DNA from: Pseudoxanthomonas composti | GTDB lineage: Bacteria; Pseudomonadota; Gammaproteobacteria; Xanthomonadales; Xanthomonadaceae | Assembly (NCBI RefSeq): GCF_004122095.1 | Contig: NZ_SAWZ01000008.1 | Span: 62,001-126,000, forward strand | Length of the DNA stretch: 64,000 nt | Direction of reading: 5' to 3' | Shown: piece by piece, positions 44,016 through 53,694 of the stretch | How positions within the stretch are numbered: the stretch's first letter is position 1 | Layout of the letters: the number at the start of each line of letters is the position of its first letter | Translations under genes and position numbers: made by a program | Notes under the pieces: model-generated | Databases searched by the model: none | Seen by the model: only the letters and a program-made list of their open reading frames with translations | Told to the model about the DNA's origin: nothing

Positions 44016-45571
44016 GGCGTCCTCATCGCGGGCGCCGTCTCGCGCAGCTGCTGGGTGTAGTCGCCGGGCTGCAGCAGCTGCCGCGCGGCGGCATCGGTGT
44101 ATTGCATCAGCGGGGCGGCAAAGAGCGTCATGCCCACGCCGAGGCCGAGCAGCAGCAACGTGGCCCAGGTCTCGTTCGGGCGGGCGCGGGCCACCGGCAG
44201 GTGCCCGCCCGGGCCGTGGTCCTCCTCGACATGGGCCACCTGCGCCGGCAGGCGCCAGAACAGGCGCACGCCGGCGCGGCTGATGCCGATGATCACCAGC
44301 AGGCTGCTGAGCAAGACCACGCTCCAGACCAGGGGCGTGTCCGCCACCGGCACGTCCGACAGCAGTGCAGCCTTGGCCAGGAACCCGGACAACGGCGGCA
44401 GGCCGGCCGCGGAGATCGCCGCCACCAGGAACATCGCACCCGGCAGGGCGCGGTCGGGCAGGGCGGCGACGATGGATTTGTCGTCCTCGGCATGGCCGCG
44501 TCGCCGCCGGATCAGGTCTGCGGCCATGAACAAGGCGGCCGCCACGAAGGTGCTGTGCGCCAGGTAGTACAGGCCCGCGCCGATGGTCCCCACGCGCCCC
44601 AGCGCGAAGGCGATGAACAAGGTGGCGGCCGACCAGATCACCACGTAGCCGATCATGATGCGCAGCCGCGCCGCGCCCAGCACGCCCAGCGCGCCCAGCA
44701 GCAGCGTACCGGCCCCGGCCCACAGCAGCGCCTGCTGGCCGAAGCCGGCCAGCGCCCCGGCCTGCGCGCCCAGCAGCAGGGTGCTCACCCGCAGCACCGC
44801 GTACAGGCCGACCTTGGTCATCACCGCAAACAGCGCGGCCACCGCCGCCGGCGCCCGCGAATAGGTTTCCGGCAGCCACAGGTACAACGGCAGCAGCGCC
44901 GCCTTGGCGCAGAACACCAGCAACAGCAGCGCGAAGGCCGCCTTGACCATCCCGGCCTGGGCCGGCGCCACCTGGCCCACGCGCACGGACAGCTCGGCCA
45001 TGTTGAGCGACCCCAGCAGGCCGTAGATCAGCCCCAGGGCGATCAGGAACAGCGCCGAAGCGGCCACGTTGAAGGCCACGTAGTGAAAGCCGCTGCGCAT
45101 GCGCAGGCCGCGGCCACCGCTGATCAGCAGGCCGTAGCTGGCGCTGAGCATGACCTCGAAGAACACGAACAGGTTGAAGATGTCGCCGGTCAGGAAGGCG
45201 CCATTGAGCCCCATCAGCTGCAGCTGGAAGAAGGCATGGAAGTGCGGCGCGCGCCGGTCCCAGCCGCTGCAGGCGTGCAGCAGGCAGGCGCCGCCCAGCA
45301 GCAGGGTGACGCCGAGCATCCAGCCCGAGAGCCGGTCGGCCATCAACGCAATGCCCAACCGCGCCGGCCAGTCGCCCAGCAGGTAAACGCCGATCGTGCC
45401 GGTGTCGGCCTGCCCGATGATCCGGCCCACCGCCACGGCCAGCAGCGCCATGAACGCCCACGCCGTGGCCCGCCGCGCCGCCCAGCTGAAGCGGCGATGC
45501 TCGAGGAACAGCGACACCGCCCCGCCCAGCAGCGGGATCACGATCGGCCACAGCAGCAGGTGGCTGGTCAT
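44012..45571 (-). CDS. mnhD: Na+/H+ antiporter subunit D
   Basis: The 519-residue product has about 14 membrane segments of the complex I NuoN/M type. Conserved parts include FNLFVFFEVMLSASYGLL, FCAKAALLPLYLWLPETYSRAPAAVAALFAVMTKVGLYAVLR and PPLSGFLAKAALL. It is one of the two proton-channel-like subunits. It overlaps mnhC and mnhE by four bases. Confidence 0.95.
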   Translation of the reverse strand: MTSHLLLWPIVIPLLGGAVSLFLEHRRFSWAARRATAWAFMALLAVAVGRIIGQADTGTIGVYLLGDWPARLGIALMADRLSGWMLGVTLLLGGACLLHACSGWDRRAPHFHAFFQLQLMGLNGAFLTGDIFNLFVFFEVMLSASYGLLISGGRGLRMRSGFHYVAFNVAASALFLIALGLIYGLLGSLNMAELSVRVGQVAPAQAGMVKAAFALLLLVFCAKAALLPLYLWLPETYSRAPAAVAALFAVMTKVGLYAVLRVSTLLLGAQAGALAGFGQQALLWAGAGTLLLGALGVLGAARLRIMIGYVVIWSAATLFIAFALGRVGTIGAGLYYLAHSTFVAAALFMAADLIRRRRGHAEDDKSIVAALPDRALPGAMFLVAAISAAGLPPLSGFLAKAALLSDVPVADTPLVWSVVLLSSLLVIIGISRAGVRLFWRLPAQVAHVEEDHGPGGHLPVARARPNETWATLLLLGLGVGMTLFAAPLMQYTDAAARQLLQPGDYTQQLRETAPAMRTP

Positions 45572-45948
45572 CGCCCGTCCTTGCGCTGTTCGCCGTCGTC
45601 CGGCTCGGGCGCGGCGGCGTAGGCATCGACATGGTCGCTGCGGTTGTCGGCGCGGCTGCGCATGGCCAGCACGATGCTGACCGCGGTCATGGCGAAGGCG
45701 ATCACGATGGCCGTGAGCACCAGCGCCTGCGGCAGCGGGTCGATGTAGTGCGCCAGCGTGGCCGCCTTGCCCTCGCGGAGCACCGGCGGCTGGCCCGGGC
45801 GCAGGCGCCCGCCGGCGAAGATCAGCAGGTTGGTGCCATAGGACAGGAAGGTCAGGCCCAGGATCACGTCGAAGGTGCGTGCGCGCAGCATCAGCCACAC
45901 CCCGCACGCGGTCAGCACGCCGATGGCGCTCGCCAGTGCGAGTTCCAT
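45568..45948 (-). CDS. mnhC: Na+/H+ antiporter subunit C
   Basis: The 126-residue product is NuoK-like with three membrane segments (VILGLTFLSYGTNLLIFAGG; DPLPQALVLTAIVIAFAMTAVSIVLAMR). The PLPQALVLTAIVI motif is typical. The C-terminal 25 residues are charged. Start and mnhA stop share one base (TGATG). Confidence 0.95.
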   Translation of the reverse strand: MELALASAIGVLTACGVWLMLRARTFDVILGLTFLSYGTNLLIFAGGRLRPGQPPVLREGKAATLAHYIDPLPQALVLTAIVIAFAMTAVSIVLAMRSRADNRSDHVDAYAAAPEPDDGEQRKDGR

Positions 45949-48776
45949 CAGGCGCGTCCCCCTGTTTGCGGGGAGCGCGCATCCGGATCCAGCGCGTGGC
46001 GCTGCGCGTCCTTGCGGCGCGAGCCCTTGATGGTGCCCAGCATGGACAGCATCAGCATCGCCCCGCCGAACACCACCAGGTACACGCCCGTATCAAAGCC
46101 CATCGCGCTGGCCAGCGGCACCTGACCGATCAGTGGCAGGTGCAGGTCCAGGTGCCCGCTGGTCAGGAACGGCACGCCGAACAGCAGCGAGGCCAGCCCG
46201 CTCGCCACCGCCACCACCAGGCCCACGCCGATGCAGCGCACGTAGTCGAACCCGAAGCGCGACTCGACCGAGGCCACGCCCTGGATGACGTACTGCATCA
46301 GCAGCGGCACCGCCAGCACCAGGCCGGCGATGAAGCCGCCGCCGGGGGCGTTGTGGCCGCGCAGGAACAGGAAGATCGACACCGTCAGGGTCAGCGGGAA
46401 CAGGATCTGCGCCAGATCCGCCGGCACCGGCAACTGCACGTGCCCGCCCTCGATGCGCTTTTCCGGCGCCATGCGCGCGCGCCGCAGGCAGGCATGCACC
46501 ACCAGCGCGGCGATGGCGAACACGGTGATCTCGCCGAAGGTGTCAAAGCCGCGGAAGTCCACCAGGATCACGTTGACCACGTTGCGGCCGTAGCCCTCGG
46601 GCTGGGCGCGCGCCAGGATCTCCCCGGCCACGGTGTCGGCCGGCTGGGTCATCACCGCGTAGGCCAGGATCGCCAGGCCAAGCCCGGCGGCCACGGCGAT
46701 CGCGCCATCGCGCCACTGGCGCAGCCGGCCGGGCTCGACCGTGCTGCGGTCGGGCAGGTAGTTCATCGCCAGCATCAGCAACACCAGCGTCACCATCTCC
46801 ACCAGCAGCTGGGTCAGGGCCAGGTCCGGCGCCGAAAGCAGCACGAAGGTCAGGCTGAGCATGGTGCCGGCCGCTCCCAGCACGATCACCGCCAGCAGCC
46901 GCTGCCGATACAACCGCAGGGCCCCCAGCGCCGCGCCCATCATCACCAGCCAGACCATCCACCCCAGCAGCGGCAGCGGCTGGTTGCCCGTTAGCGACAG
47001 CGGCAGGCCCTCGCTCCAGGCCGGGATGCCGGCCACCACCACCGCGGCCAGCACCAGCATCAGCAGGCTGCGCTGCAGGCTGTTGTTGGCCAGTGCTTCG
47101 CTGACGCGATTGCCAAAGACGAACAGCAGCTCCAGGTTGCGCCAGAACGCATCGCGGCCGGTCGGCCGGCTGTTGATGGCGTGCAGGTCCAGCACGCGGT
47201 CCAGCACGCGGTACAGGGCCACGCCGAACACCACGCCCAGCGCGCTCATCGCCAGCGGCAGGTTGAAGCCGTGCCAGATCGCCAGGCTGTAGGCGGGCAT
47301 GGCATCGCCCAGGATGGCGCGGGCGCCAGTATCGAGCACCGGCGCCACGGTCAGCGCCGGGGCCAGGCCCACGGCCACGCACAGCAGCACCAGGATTTCC
47401 ACCGGGATCTTCATCCAGCGCGGCGGCTCGTGCGGGGTGGTGTCCAGATCGCGCGGCCCCGTGCCCAGGAAGGTCTCGTAGACGAATCGCAGGCTGTAGG
47501 CCACGCCCAGGATGCCGGCCAGCAGCGCGGCCAGGCCGGTGACGATGCGCATTGGTTCCGAGTCGGGCGCGTCCAGCGCCACGGCGAAGAACATCTCCTT
47601 GGACAGGAAGCCATTGAGCAACGGGATACCGGCCATGGACAGCGAGGCGATGATCGCCAGCGCGCTGGTGAAGGGCATCAGCCTGCGCAGCCCGCCAAGC
47701 TTGCGGATGTCGCGCGTGCCAGCCTCGTGGTCGACGATGCCGGCGGCCATGAACAACGACGCCTTGAAGATGGCGTGGTTGAGGATGTGGAACACCCCGG
47801 CCACCACCGCCATCGGCGTGGACAGGCCGAACAGCATGGTGATCAGGCCCAGGTGCGAGATCGTCGAGTACGCCAGCACGCCCTTGAGGTCGTGCTGGAA
47901 GATCGCATGCCAGGCCCCCAGCAGCAGCGTGATCGCCCCGATGCCGCTGACCGTGTAGAAGAACAGCTCCGAACCGGCCAGTGCCGGATGCAGGCGCGCC
48001 AGCAGGAACACCCCGGCCTTGACCATCGTCGCCGAGTGCAGATACGCCGAGACCGGCGTGGGCGCGGCCATCGCATGCGGCAGCCAGAAATGCAGCGGGA
48101 ACTGCGCGCTTTTGGTGAACACCCCGCCCAGCACCAGCATCAGCGCCCACGGATACCAGGGGTGGGCGCGCAGCAACGCGCCGGAGGCCAGCACCACCTC
48201 CAGCTCGTAGCTGCCGACGATGCGCCCGATCAGCAGCACACCGCCCAGCAGCGCTAGGCCGCCGCCGCCGGTGATGACCAGCGCCATGCGCGCGCCCTCG
48301 CGGGCTTCCTTCTGCTGCGACCAGAAACCGATCAGCAGGAACGAGCTGATGCTGGTCAGCTCCCAGAACATGCTCAGCAGCAGCAGGTTGCCGGCCACCA
48401 CCAGCCCCAGCATCGAGCCCATGAACAGCAGCAGGAAGGACAGGAAGCGCACCGCGCTGTCCTGCCGGCTCAGGTAATAGCGCGCGTACATCACCACCAG
48501 CGCGCCAATGGCCAGCACCAGCATGGCGAACAGCCAGGCGAAGCCATCCAGGCGCAGGGTCAGGTTCAGGCCCAGCTGCGGCAGCCAGGGATAGGACACC
48601 TGCAGCACCTCACCGCGCAGGATGGCTGGCGTGGCCCAGGCCAGGATCAACAGGCCGGCCAGCGGCGCGCTGGCGGCGATCCAGGCGATGCGTGTCCTCG
48701 GCCCGTCGCGCAGCATCGCCACGATCGCCGACAGCGCGAACGGCAATGCCACCAGGCATTCAAGGACAGGGATCAT
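45948..48776 (-). CDS. mnhA: Na+/H+ antiporter subunits A and B fused
   Basis: The 942-residue product joins MnhA (NuoL-like; HFWLPHAMAAPTPVSAYLHSATMVKAGVFLLARLHP, PLLNGFLSKEMFF) with an MbhD/MbhE-like middle (DLALTQLLVEMVTLVLLMLAMNYLP, ILVDFRGFDTFGEITVFAIAALVV). A C-terminal MnhB part starts at about residue 800 (LFLRGHNAPGGGFIAGLVLA). The fused AB form is known as PhaAB/MrpAB in other Gram-negatives. It heads the six-protein operon for sodium/potassium efflux and pH control in the inner membrane. Confidence 0.95.
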   Translation of the reverse strand: MIPVLECLVALPFALSAIVAMLRDGPRTRIAWIAASAPLAGLLILAWATPAILRGEVLQVSYPWLPQLGLNLTLRLDGFAWLFAMLVLAIGALVVMYARYYLSRQDSAVRFLSFLLLFMGSMLGLVVAGNLLLLSMFWELTSISSFLLIGFWSQQKEAREGARMALVITGGGGLALLGGVLLIGRIVGSYELEVVLASGALLRAHPWYPWALMLVLGGVFTKSAQFPLHFWLPHAMAAPTPVSAYLHSATMVKAGVFLLARLHPALAGSELFFYTVSGIGAITLLLGAWHAIFQHDLKGVLAYSTISHLGLITMLFGLSTPMAVVAGVFHILNHAIFKASLFMAAGIVDHEAGTRDIRKLGGLRRLMPFTSALAIIASLSMAGIPLLNGFLSKEMFFAVALDAPDSEPMRIVTGLAALLAGILGVAYSLRFVYETFLGTGPRDLDTTPHEPPRWMKIPVEILVLLCVAVGLAPALTVAPVLDTGARAILGDAMPAYSLAIWHGFNLPLAMSALGVVFGVALYRVLDRVLDLHAINSRPTGRDAFWRNLELLFVFGNRVSEALANNSLQRSLLMLVLAAVVVAGIPAWSEGLPLSLTGNQPLPLLGWMVWLVMMGAALGALRLYRQRLLAVIVLGAAGTMLSLTFVLLSAPDLALTQLLVEMVTLVLLMLAMNYLPDRSTVEPGRLRQWRDGAIAVAAGLGLAILAYAVMTQPADTVAGEILARAQPEGYGRNVVNVILVDFRGFDTFGEITVFAIAALVVHACLRRARMAPEKRIEGGHVQLPVPADLAQILFPLTLTVSIFLFLRGHNAPGGGFIAGLVLAVPLLMQYVIQGVASVESRFGFDYVRCIGVGLVVAVASGLASLLFGVPFLTSGHLDLHLPLIGQVPLASAMGFDTGVYLVVFGGAMLMLSMLGTIKGSRRKDAQRHALDPDARSPQTGGRA

Positions 48777-48864
48777 GCGCGGGGTGCAACAAACGAAACA
48801 CGGGTTTCGAGTCTAGCAGCCACGTTCAGCTTGACCTGACGCGGTGTTCACCGGCGCATGACGA

Positions 48865-49353
48865 TCAGTAGCGCCAACCCATCGTGCGGTAGAACTTGCC
48901 CATCACCCAGGCCGGGCCGATCAGCAGATAGATCAGGTCGGTGAAGAAGCTGGGCTTGCGGCCTTCCAGCTTGTGGCCGACGAACTGGGCGATCCAGGCC
49001 ACCACGAACACGCCGATGGCCAGCTTCAGCAGGCCATCCAGCCCGATGCGGGCTTCCAGCAGCCGGCACAGGCAGCCGAAGGTGAAGAACGCCACCACCA
49101 TGCCGTAGCCCAGGGGGCGCGAGAGCCGGTTGTAGAAGGTCCACGCCGCGAACATGCCCAGCGCGGCCCAGAAGCCGCTGCGGAACCAGCTGGCGGTCAC
49201 CGGGATGCACCACAGCAGCGCCACCACCGACCACAGGATGGCCGGCACCGCGAACAGATGGATCAGCTGGTTGACCTCGTTGCGATGGTCATCCGAGTAA
49301 TGCGCGAACCATCGGTCGATGGGGCGCGCGGAAGTGCTGGCGTCTGGCGGCAT
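48865..49353 (-). CDS. Mpo1/YGL010w-like (DUF962) membrane protein
   Basis: The 162-residue product has RPIDRWFAHYSDDHRNEVNQLIHLFAVPAILWSVVALLW, the hallmark of the DUF962 family, then further membrane segments (FAAWTFYNRLSRPLGYGMVVAFFTFGCLCRLLE) and WIAQFVGHKLEGRKPSFFTDLIYLLIGPAWVMGKFY. Conserved His residues in the HR/H and GHKLEG motifs fit the iron-dependent fatty-acid dioxygenase fold described for yeast Mpo1; activity in bacteria is inferred. GGGAGGG lies just upstream of the ATG. Confidence 0.88.
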   Translation of the reverse strand: MPPDASTSARPIDRWFAHYSDDHRNEVNQLIHLFAVPAILWSVVALLWCIPVTASWFRSGFWAALGMFAAWTFYNRLSRPLGYGMVVAFFTFGCLCRLLEARIGLDGLLKLAIGVFVVAWIAQFVGHKLEGRKPSFFTDLIYLLIGPAWVMGKFYRTMGWRY

Positions 49354-49468
49354 GTTCCCTCCCAGGACAAGCCGGCAGGATAGCGCACCGGCAGGGCGCC
49401 GCGGCCGGGCCGCTGGGCACGGCGATGACCATCCTGAGGTGGAAGCCCAGGCGCCAGCGGCGCATGAG

Positions 49469-49497
49469 CGCTCGCCCCTGGGATCCAGGGGCGAGCG
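49469..49497 (-). terminator. Strong hairpin after the effector gene
   Basis: CGCTCGCCCCTGG and CCAGGGGCGAGCG form a perfect 13-base-pair stem with a GAT loop, eight bases after the effector stop. No T-run follows, so it may be a hairpin-only terminator or an RNA 3'-end stabiliser. Confidence 0.6.
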
Positions 49498-49505
49498 GTG
49501 GGGCT

Positions 49506-51254
49506 TCAGCGGGCGCGGGCGCCCATCTGCTGTTGCGGATCCTGCTGCTGGGCCGCGCGCTCGGCCGTTAGCAGATCGATGCTGCTCTGCTGGGCGGTCG
49601 GCACCTGCTGGGACAGGTCCACCGAGGCCCGGAAGCCAGGCGTGTTGCCGATGACGAAAGCGGTGTTGTCCTTGACCACCACGCCCTGCAGCTTGTCCGG
49701 ACTGTCGATGCCCGCCTTGATCGCCTGGGCGGTGACCGCGGCGGCCGCGTCGTTGGAATACGGCGTGGGCAACTGGCCGCGGATGGCGCCGTAGAGCGGA
49801 TTGTTCGGATGCCGGCTGTCGTCCAGCAGGATCGGCTGCGCCTGCGGGGTGCGGCTGGCCGCGGCCCGTTCCTGCGACTGCTGCTCCAGGCTGCCGTGGG
49901 TGGCACGGCCGACGATCCCGTCCTGCTTCAGGCCGTGGGCCTGCTGGTAGGCCAGCACCGCCTCGCGGGTGTTGTCGCCGAACTTGCCGTCCTCGGCCAG
50001 CCTGCGTCCGTCGGCATCGCGCACGCCCAGCTGGTTGAGCTGCTGCTGCAGGCTGCGCACGCCTTCGCCGCGATCGCCATGACGCAGCACCTCGCCGTGA
50101 CCGTGCCCGCGGTGATCGTCCTGCCCATGGGACTGCGCGCCGACCTCCACGCTGCGGCCCTGGTCCCACCAGGTCTGCGGGCTGATCAGCTTGCCGCTGG
50201 GATCGCGCAGCTGGTAATGCACGTGCTGGGCGTACTGGTCCCCGCCGCGCGGGCCGCGGCCGCCCATGGTGCCGATGGGGTCGCCGGCCTGGATGGTCTG
50301 GCCCTCGCGCACCGAGCGCGAATCCAGATGCAGGATCTCGTGCGAGTTGCCCTGGGCGTCCTGGATCTTCACCGTGCCGTACTGGCCACCGGAGAAGGTC
50401 ACCGTGCCGGAGATCGGCGCATGCACCGTGGGGTGCTGCAGGTTGCGCCCGCTCTGGCCGCCTTCGTAGTTGAAGTCGGTGCCGCCGTGCGCGCCGTTGC
50501 TGCGGCGCTCGCCGTACTGGCCGGTGATGTGCGGGTCCACACCATTCTGGCCCGGCAGCATGCGTTCCATGGTCTGCTGAAAGTTGGACTGGACCGTGGC
50601 GGCTTCCTGCTGGCGGGCTGCGGCCGGGACCGGCTGGCCCAGGCGGCCTTCGGACAGGGTGCGCATCAGCTCCGGGGTAAGGTCGCGCTCCCACTGATCG
50701 AAGCGCCGCTCGCGGTCGGCAAGCCCGTTGGGCGGGTCACGGCCGTTGATCGCCGCCCCGGCCTGCCGCGCATCGTCTCGCGCCGCTTCGGGCACGTTGT
50801 TCTGCCAGTACCAGGTGGCGATGCGCGCGGCGTTCTCGGGCCGAGCGGCCAGTTCCGGATGCCGGACCAGATCCAGATCCAGGGCCTGGCCAGCTTCGCG
50901 GTACTGGTCCTTGCCGGTGAGCTGGATATAGCCACGGCCGCGATAGCGGTAGCCATCGCCGGGCTCGTCGTTACCCATGCGGCCGCCGTACATCAGCTCG
51001 GCCAGGCGCTGCGGTTGCCCGCGCAGGGCCTCCAGCCTTGCCGCCTCCAGCGCCTCCGGGCCCTCGCGCAGCGCCGACCTGACCAGCGAGCTGATCTGGG
51101 ACGCGCCGCGGGTGTAGTTGAAACTTTCCTCCAGGCGGTTCAACCCGCCCGATTCATGGCCGACCTGGGCCATGAAGTTGGCCAGTTCGGTCTGCGAGGT
51201 GATGCCGGCCGCGTAGGCCGACTGCAGCAAGCCATTTTCTCGATCTGTTGCCAT
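49506..51254 (-). CDS. Predicted T4SS antibacterial effector: GH19 + M23 + PG-binding + XVIPCD-like tail
   Basis: The 582-residue product has four parts. Residues 1-200 resemble GH19 lysozyme/chitinase (VGHESGGLNRLEESFNY with Glu34 and Glu43; GYRYRGRGYIQLTGKDQY). Residues about 240-365 form an M23/LytM peptidase with zinc ligands His256, Asp260 (HGGTD) and His344, His346 (HVH). Residues 395-460 are a peptidoglycan-binding domain (LQQQLNQLG, DGKFGDNTREAVLAYQQAHGLKQDGIVG). Residues 475-582 match the XVIPCD recruitment domain (LLDDSRHPNNPLYGAIR, TAFVIGNTPGFRASVDL, Gln-rich end). There is no Sec signal, as expected for T4SS cargo. GAGGAG precedes the ATG at 51254. Two lipoprotein genes lie upstream. 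The T4SS itself is not in the window. Confidence 0.88.
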   Translation of the reverse strand: MATDRENGLLQSAYAAGITSQTELANFMAQVGHESGGLNRLEESFNYTRGASQISSLVRSALREGPEALEAARLEALRGQPQRLAELMYGGRMGNDEPGDGYRYRGRGYIQLTGKDQYREAGQALDLDLVRHPELAARPENAARIATWYWQNNVPEAARDDARQAGAAINGRDPPNGLADRERRFDQWERDLTPELMRTLSEGRLGQPVPAAARQQEAATVQSNFQQTMERMLPGQNGVDPHITGQYGERRSNGAHGGTDFNYEGGQSGRNLQHPTVHAPISGTVTFSGGQYGTVKIQDAQGNSHEILHLDSRSVREGQTIQAGDPIGTMGGRGPRGGDQYAQHVHYQLRDPSGKLISPQTWWDQGRSVEVGAQSHGQDDHRGHGHGEVLRHGDRGEGVRSLQQQLNQLGVRDADGRRLAEDGKFGDNTREAVLAYQQAHGLKQDGIVGRATHGSLEQQSQERAAASRTPQAQPILLDDSRHPNNPLYGAIRGQLPTPYSNDAAAAVTAQAIKAGIDSPDKLQGVVVKDNTAFVIGNTPGFRASVDLSQQVPTAQQSSIDLLTAERAAQQQDPQQQMGARAR

Positions 51255-51358
51255 GGTGTAGCTCCTCATTTCTCAGCAACGTTGAAGGACGGACGCCTCC
51301 TTGTCCGCACAAGCCATCACTTCCCTTTAATTCGGTGGTCTTTCGATCCTCATGGCGA

Positions 51359-52048
51359 TTACAGCGTGCCGGTCTGCGGCAGGCTGGCCGGGTCGAAGTC
51401 GGAGAACTTGATCGTGCCGAACTCCTTGCTGGTCAATTCGGTCTTCTTGTTCTGCTCGGTCTCGGTGTCGGTCACCTCACGCACCACGCGGTCCAGCAGC
51501 CAGCTCTGCTGCGCCGGGTCGTAGCGGAAGCTGTAGTCCTCGGCCCAGCGCTCGCGCGAGCCGCCGGAGACCGAGATCAGGAACGTGCCCTTGTCGATGC
51601 GGGCGTAGCCATACGGGTCTCCGGCAACGCCGCCGCAGCGGGCGCAGGGGACGATCTTGCTGTTGCGGGCCGCCTCTTTCAGGCCACCGTTCTGGTCCTG
51701 CACCAGGACCGAGACCACGCGCGGCTCGCCCTGGCCGAGCTTTTCGCCGGCCTTGGAGGGGGGCGAGGAGATCAGCAGCACGTCCGAATGGCCAGCGCCG
51801 GTCAGGTCGCCACGCAGCGTTTCCAGCGCTTTCATGCCGGCCGGCACGAACGAATCCACGTCAACCATTGCAGCGGTCTCTTGCGATGTGGGAGGGGTCG
51901 GTGCCGTCGGCGCCTGGGGCGCCGCAGGCGGTGCGGCCGGTCCGGCCGAGGCAGGCGCGGGGGTGGGACTCTGGTCTGGGGCGGCGTTTCCGCAAGCCGC
52001 GAGCGTGAACGCGGCGAGGGCGATTCCAAATTGGAGGCGGTGGGACAA
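51359..52048 (-). CDS. Lipoprotein, candidate immunity protein for the effector
   Basis: The 229-residue product has a lipoprotein signal (GIALAAFTLAAC, Cys19, Gly at +2) and a Pro/Ala-rich linker to about residue 55. A folded domain follows with an FG-GAP/VCBS-like loop (LRGDLTGAGHSDVLLIS), a CARC pair and a WLLDRVVREV strand. Known Xanthomonas immunity proteins against GH19-type T4SS effectors are periplasmic lipoproteins with VCBS-like loops, encoded just upstream of the effector, as here (104-base gap, same strand). The immunity role is inference. Confidence 0.75.
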   Translation of the reverse strand: MSHRLQFGIALAAFTLAACGNAAPDQSPTPAPASAGPAAPPAAPQAPTAPTPPTSQETAAMVDVDSFVPAGMKALETLRGDLTGAGHSDVLLISSPPSKAGEKLGQGEPRVVSVLVQDQNGGLKEAARNSKIVPCARCGGVAGDPYGYARIDKGTFLISVSGGSRERWAEDYSFRYDPAQQSWLLDRVVREVTDTETEQNKKTELTSKEFGTIKFSDFDPASLPQTGTL

Positions 52049-52109
52049 GCACTTCTCCTTTTTCGTCTTGCAGATGCGGCGACAGGGGCGCAGGCGCCTG
52101 AGCCTGGAT

Positions 52110-52631
52110 TCAGAGCGCCTGGTCGTCGACCTTGGTCAGGGTCCAGCAGGGCCGTGCAGCGAAGGTGTAGACCTGCTGGTCGTCCGTGTCCGGCGTGCGC
52201 ACCAGCACCTCGCGCTGCTCGCCCTGGCCGGAAATCACGACCTCGCGCTTGTCGGCGCGCGCTGCGTCCAGGTCCGGCATCACCGGCCACTGGACCTGCG
52301 ACAGCGCCACCTGGCGGCTGACCGGTGCAGGTTCGGGCTGGGCTTCCGGATCGATCCTGACCATGGTCAGCGGATCTGCGGTGGCGGCCTTCTGGGCGGC
52401 GGTGTCGGCACTGAAGCGCTTGAGGAAGGCGTCGAAGTCGGCGTCCGGGCAGGACGTGGCCGCTGTGGATGCATCAGCGGCGGTACCGGTCGGGGCGGTG
52501 CCGGCCACGGCCGGGGCGGTTTCGGCACCTGCGGCAGGTGTGGCGGCGGCGGGTGCCTCGCCCTGCGGTTTGCAGGCGGCCAGGGCCAGGCCCAGGGCCA
52601 GGGACAGCAGAAACGGATTGCGGGCTGACAA
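52110..52631 (-). CDS. Second lipoprotein upstream of the effector, possible immunity protein
   Basis: The start is TTG at 52631, chosen for AGGAGG five bases upstream. The 173-residue product has a lipoprotein signal (FLLSLALGLALAAC, Cys20), an Ala/Thr-rich linker, then CPDADFDAFLKRFSADTAAQKAATADPLTMVRID, a helix typical of DUF4348-like lipoproteins. Its C-terminus is VYTFAARPCWTLTKVDDQAL, with a second Cys. It lies 61 bases before the other lipoprotein gene. A second immunity factor for a two-enzyme effector is possible but unproven; it may be unrelated. Confidence 0.72.
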   Translation of the reverse strand: MSARNPFLLSLALGLALAACKPQGEAPAAATPAAGAETAPAVAGTAPTGTAADASTAATSCPDADFDAFLKRFSADTAAQKAATADPLTMVRIDPEAQPEPAPVSRQVALSQVQWPVMPDLDAARADKREVVISGQGEQREVLVRTPDTDDQQVYTFAARPCWTLTKVDDQAL

Positions 52632-52767
52632 CGGATCCTCCTGATCGTGCCTGGGGGCGTCGGGGGACGCGCCTTGCCGGGCAAGCTTATACAGGGTCGA
52701 TGACAACCCTGTTGTGAAGCCTGCCACGGTCCGCGCCAGGCAGCGGCTGCGTGGCGCCAGGGGGCTT

Positions 52768-53694
52768 TCAGTCCAGCGAGATGCCGGCCAGCTTGTGCAG
52801 GGCCTCTGCGTAGCGGGCGCGGGTGCGCTCGATGACCTCCGGCGGCAGCACCGGGCCCGGCGCGGTCTTGCCCCAGTCCAGCGTCTCCAGGTAGTCGCGC
52901 ACGATCTGCTTGTCGTAGCTCGGCGGGCTGGTGCCGACCTGGTACTCGTCCGCCGGCCAGTAGCGCGAGGAGTCCGGCGTGAGCATCTCGTCCATCACAT
53001 ACAGGCGGCCATCGGCATCGGTGCCGAACTCGAACTTGGTGTCGGCCAGCAGGATGCCGCGCTCGGCCGCGAAATCGGCCGCATAGCGGTACAGCCGCAG
53101 GGTGGCATCGCGCACGCGCTCGGCCAGGTCCGCGCCCACGGTGCGGACCATGGCGTCGAAGTCGATGTTCTCGTCGTGGTCGCCCACGGCGGCCTTGGTC
53201 GAGGGGGTGAAGATCGGTTCGGCCAGCTTCTCGGCCTGGCGCAGGCCGTCGGGCAGGGCGATGCCGCTGACCGCGCCGGTGCGCTGGTAATCCTTCCAGC
53301 CGCTGCCGATCAGGTAGCCGCGGGCGATGGCTTCCACCGGCACCGGCTTGAGCCGCTTGGTCACCACCGCGCGCCTGGCGTACAGCGCCGGGTCCACGCC
53401 GGCCGGCAGCACGCTGGCCACCTCGATGCCGGTGAGGTGGTTGGGCATCAGGTGCGCGGTCTTGTCGAACCAGAAATTGGAGATCTGGCAGAGCATCTCG
53501 CCCTTGCCGGGAATCGGGTCGGGCAGCACCACGTCGAAGGCGGAGAGGCGATCGGTCGCCACCATGAGCAGGCAGTCGCCGGCATCGGCTGGCAGCGCTT
53601 CGCGGGGCAGGTCGAACACATCGCGGACCTTGCCGCGATGGCGCAGGGTCAGGCCGGGCAGGTCGGATTGCAACAACGTGGTGGGCACAGGCAC
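52768..53694 (-). CDS. purC: Phosphoribosylaminoimidazole-succinocarboxamide synthase
   Basis: The 308-residue product carries [64 protein letters not shown] and [14 protein letters not shown], followed by [13 protein letters not shown], all signatures of PurC. It joins aspartate to CAIR in purine synthesis using ATP. It is the longer single-domain form. It stands alone, divergent from the J-domain gene. Confidence 0.97.
   Translation of the reverse strand: MPVPTTLLQSDLPGLTLRHRGKVRDVFDLPREALPADAGDCLLMVATDRLSAFDVVLPDPIPGKGEMLCQISNFWFDKTAHLMPNHLTGIEVASVLPAGVDPALYARRAVVTKRLKPVPVEAIARGYLIGSGWKDYQRTGAVSGIALPDGLRQAEKLAEPIFTPSTKAAVGDHDENIDFDAMVRTVGADLAERVRDATLRLYRYAADFAAERGILLADTKFEFGTDADGRLYVMDEMLTPDSSRYWPADEYQVGTSPPSYDKQIVRDYLETLDWGKTAPGPVLPPEVIERTRARYAEALHKLAGISLD

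Noticed and set aside
48865-50694. A 609-codon minus-strand frame joining the DUF962 gene with part of the effector region
   Set aside because: Only its last 162 codons are the DUF962 protein; upstream it is an out-of-frame shadow of the effector gene.
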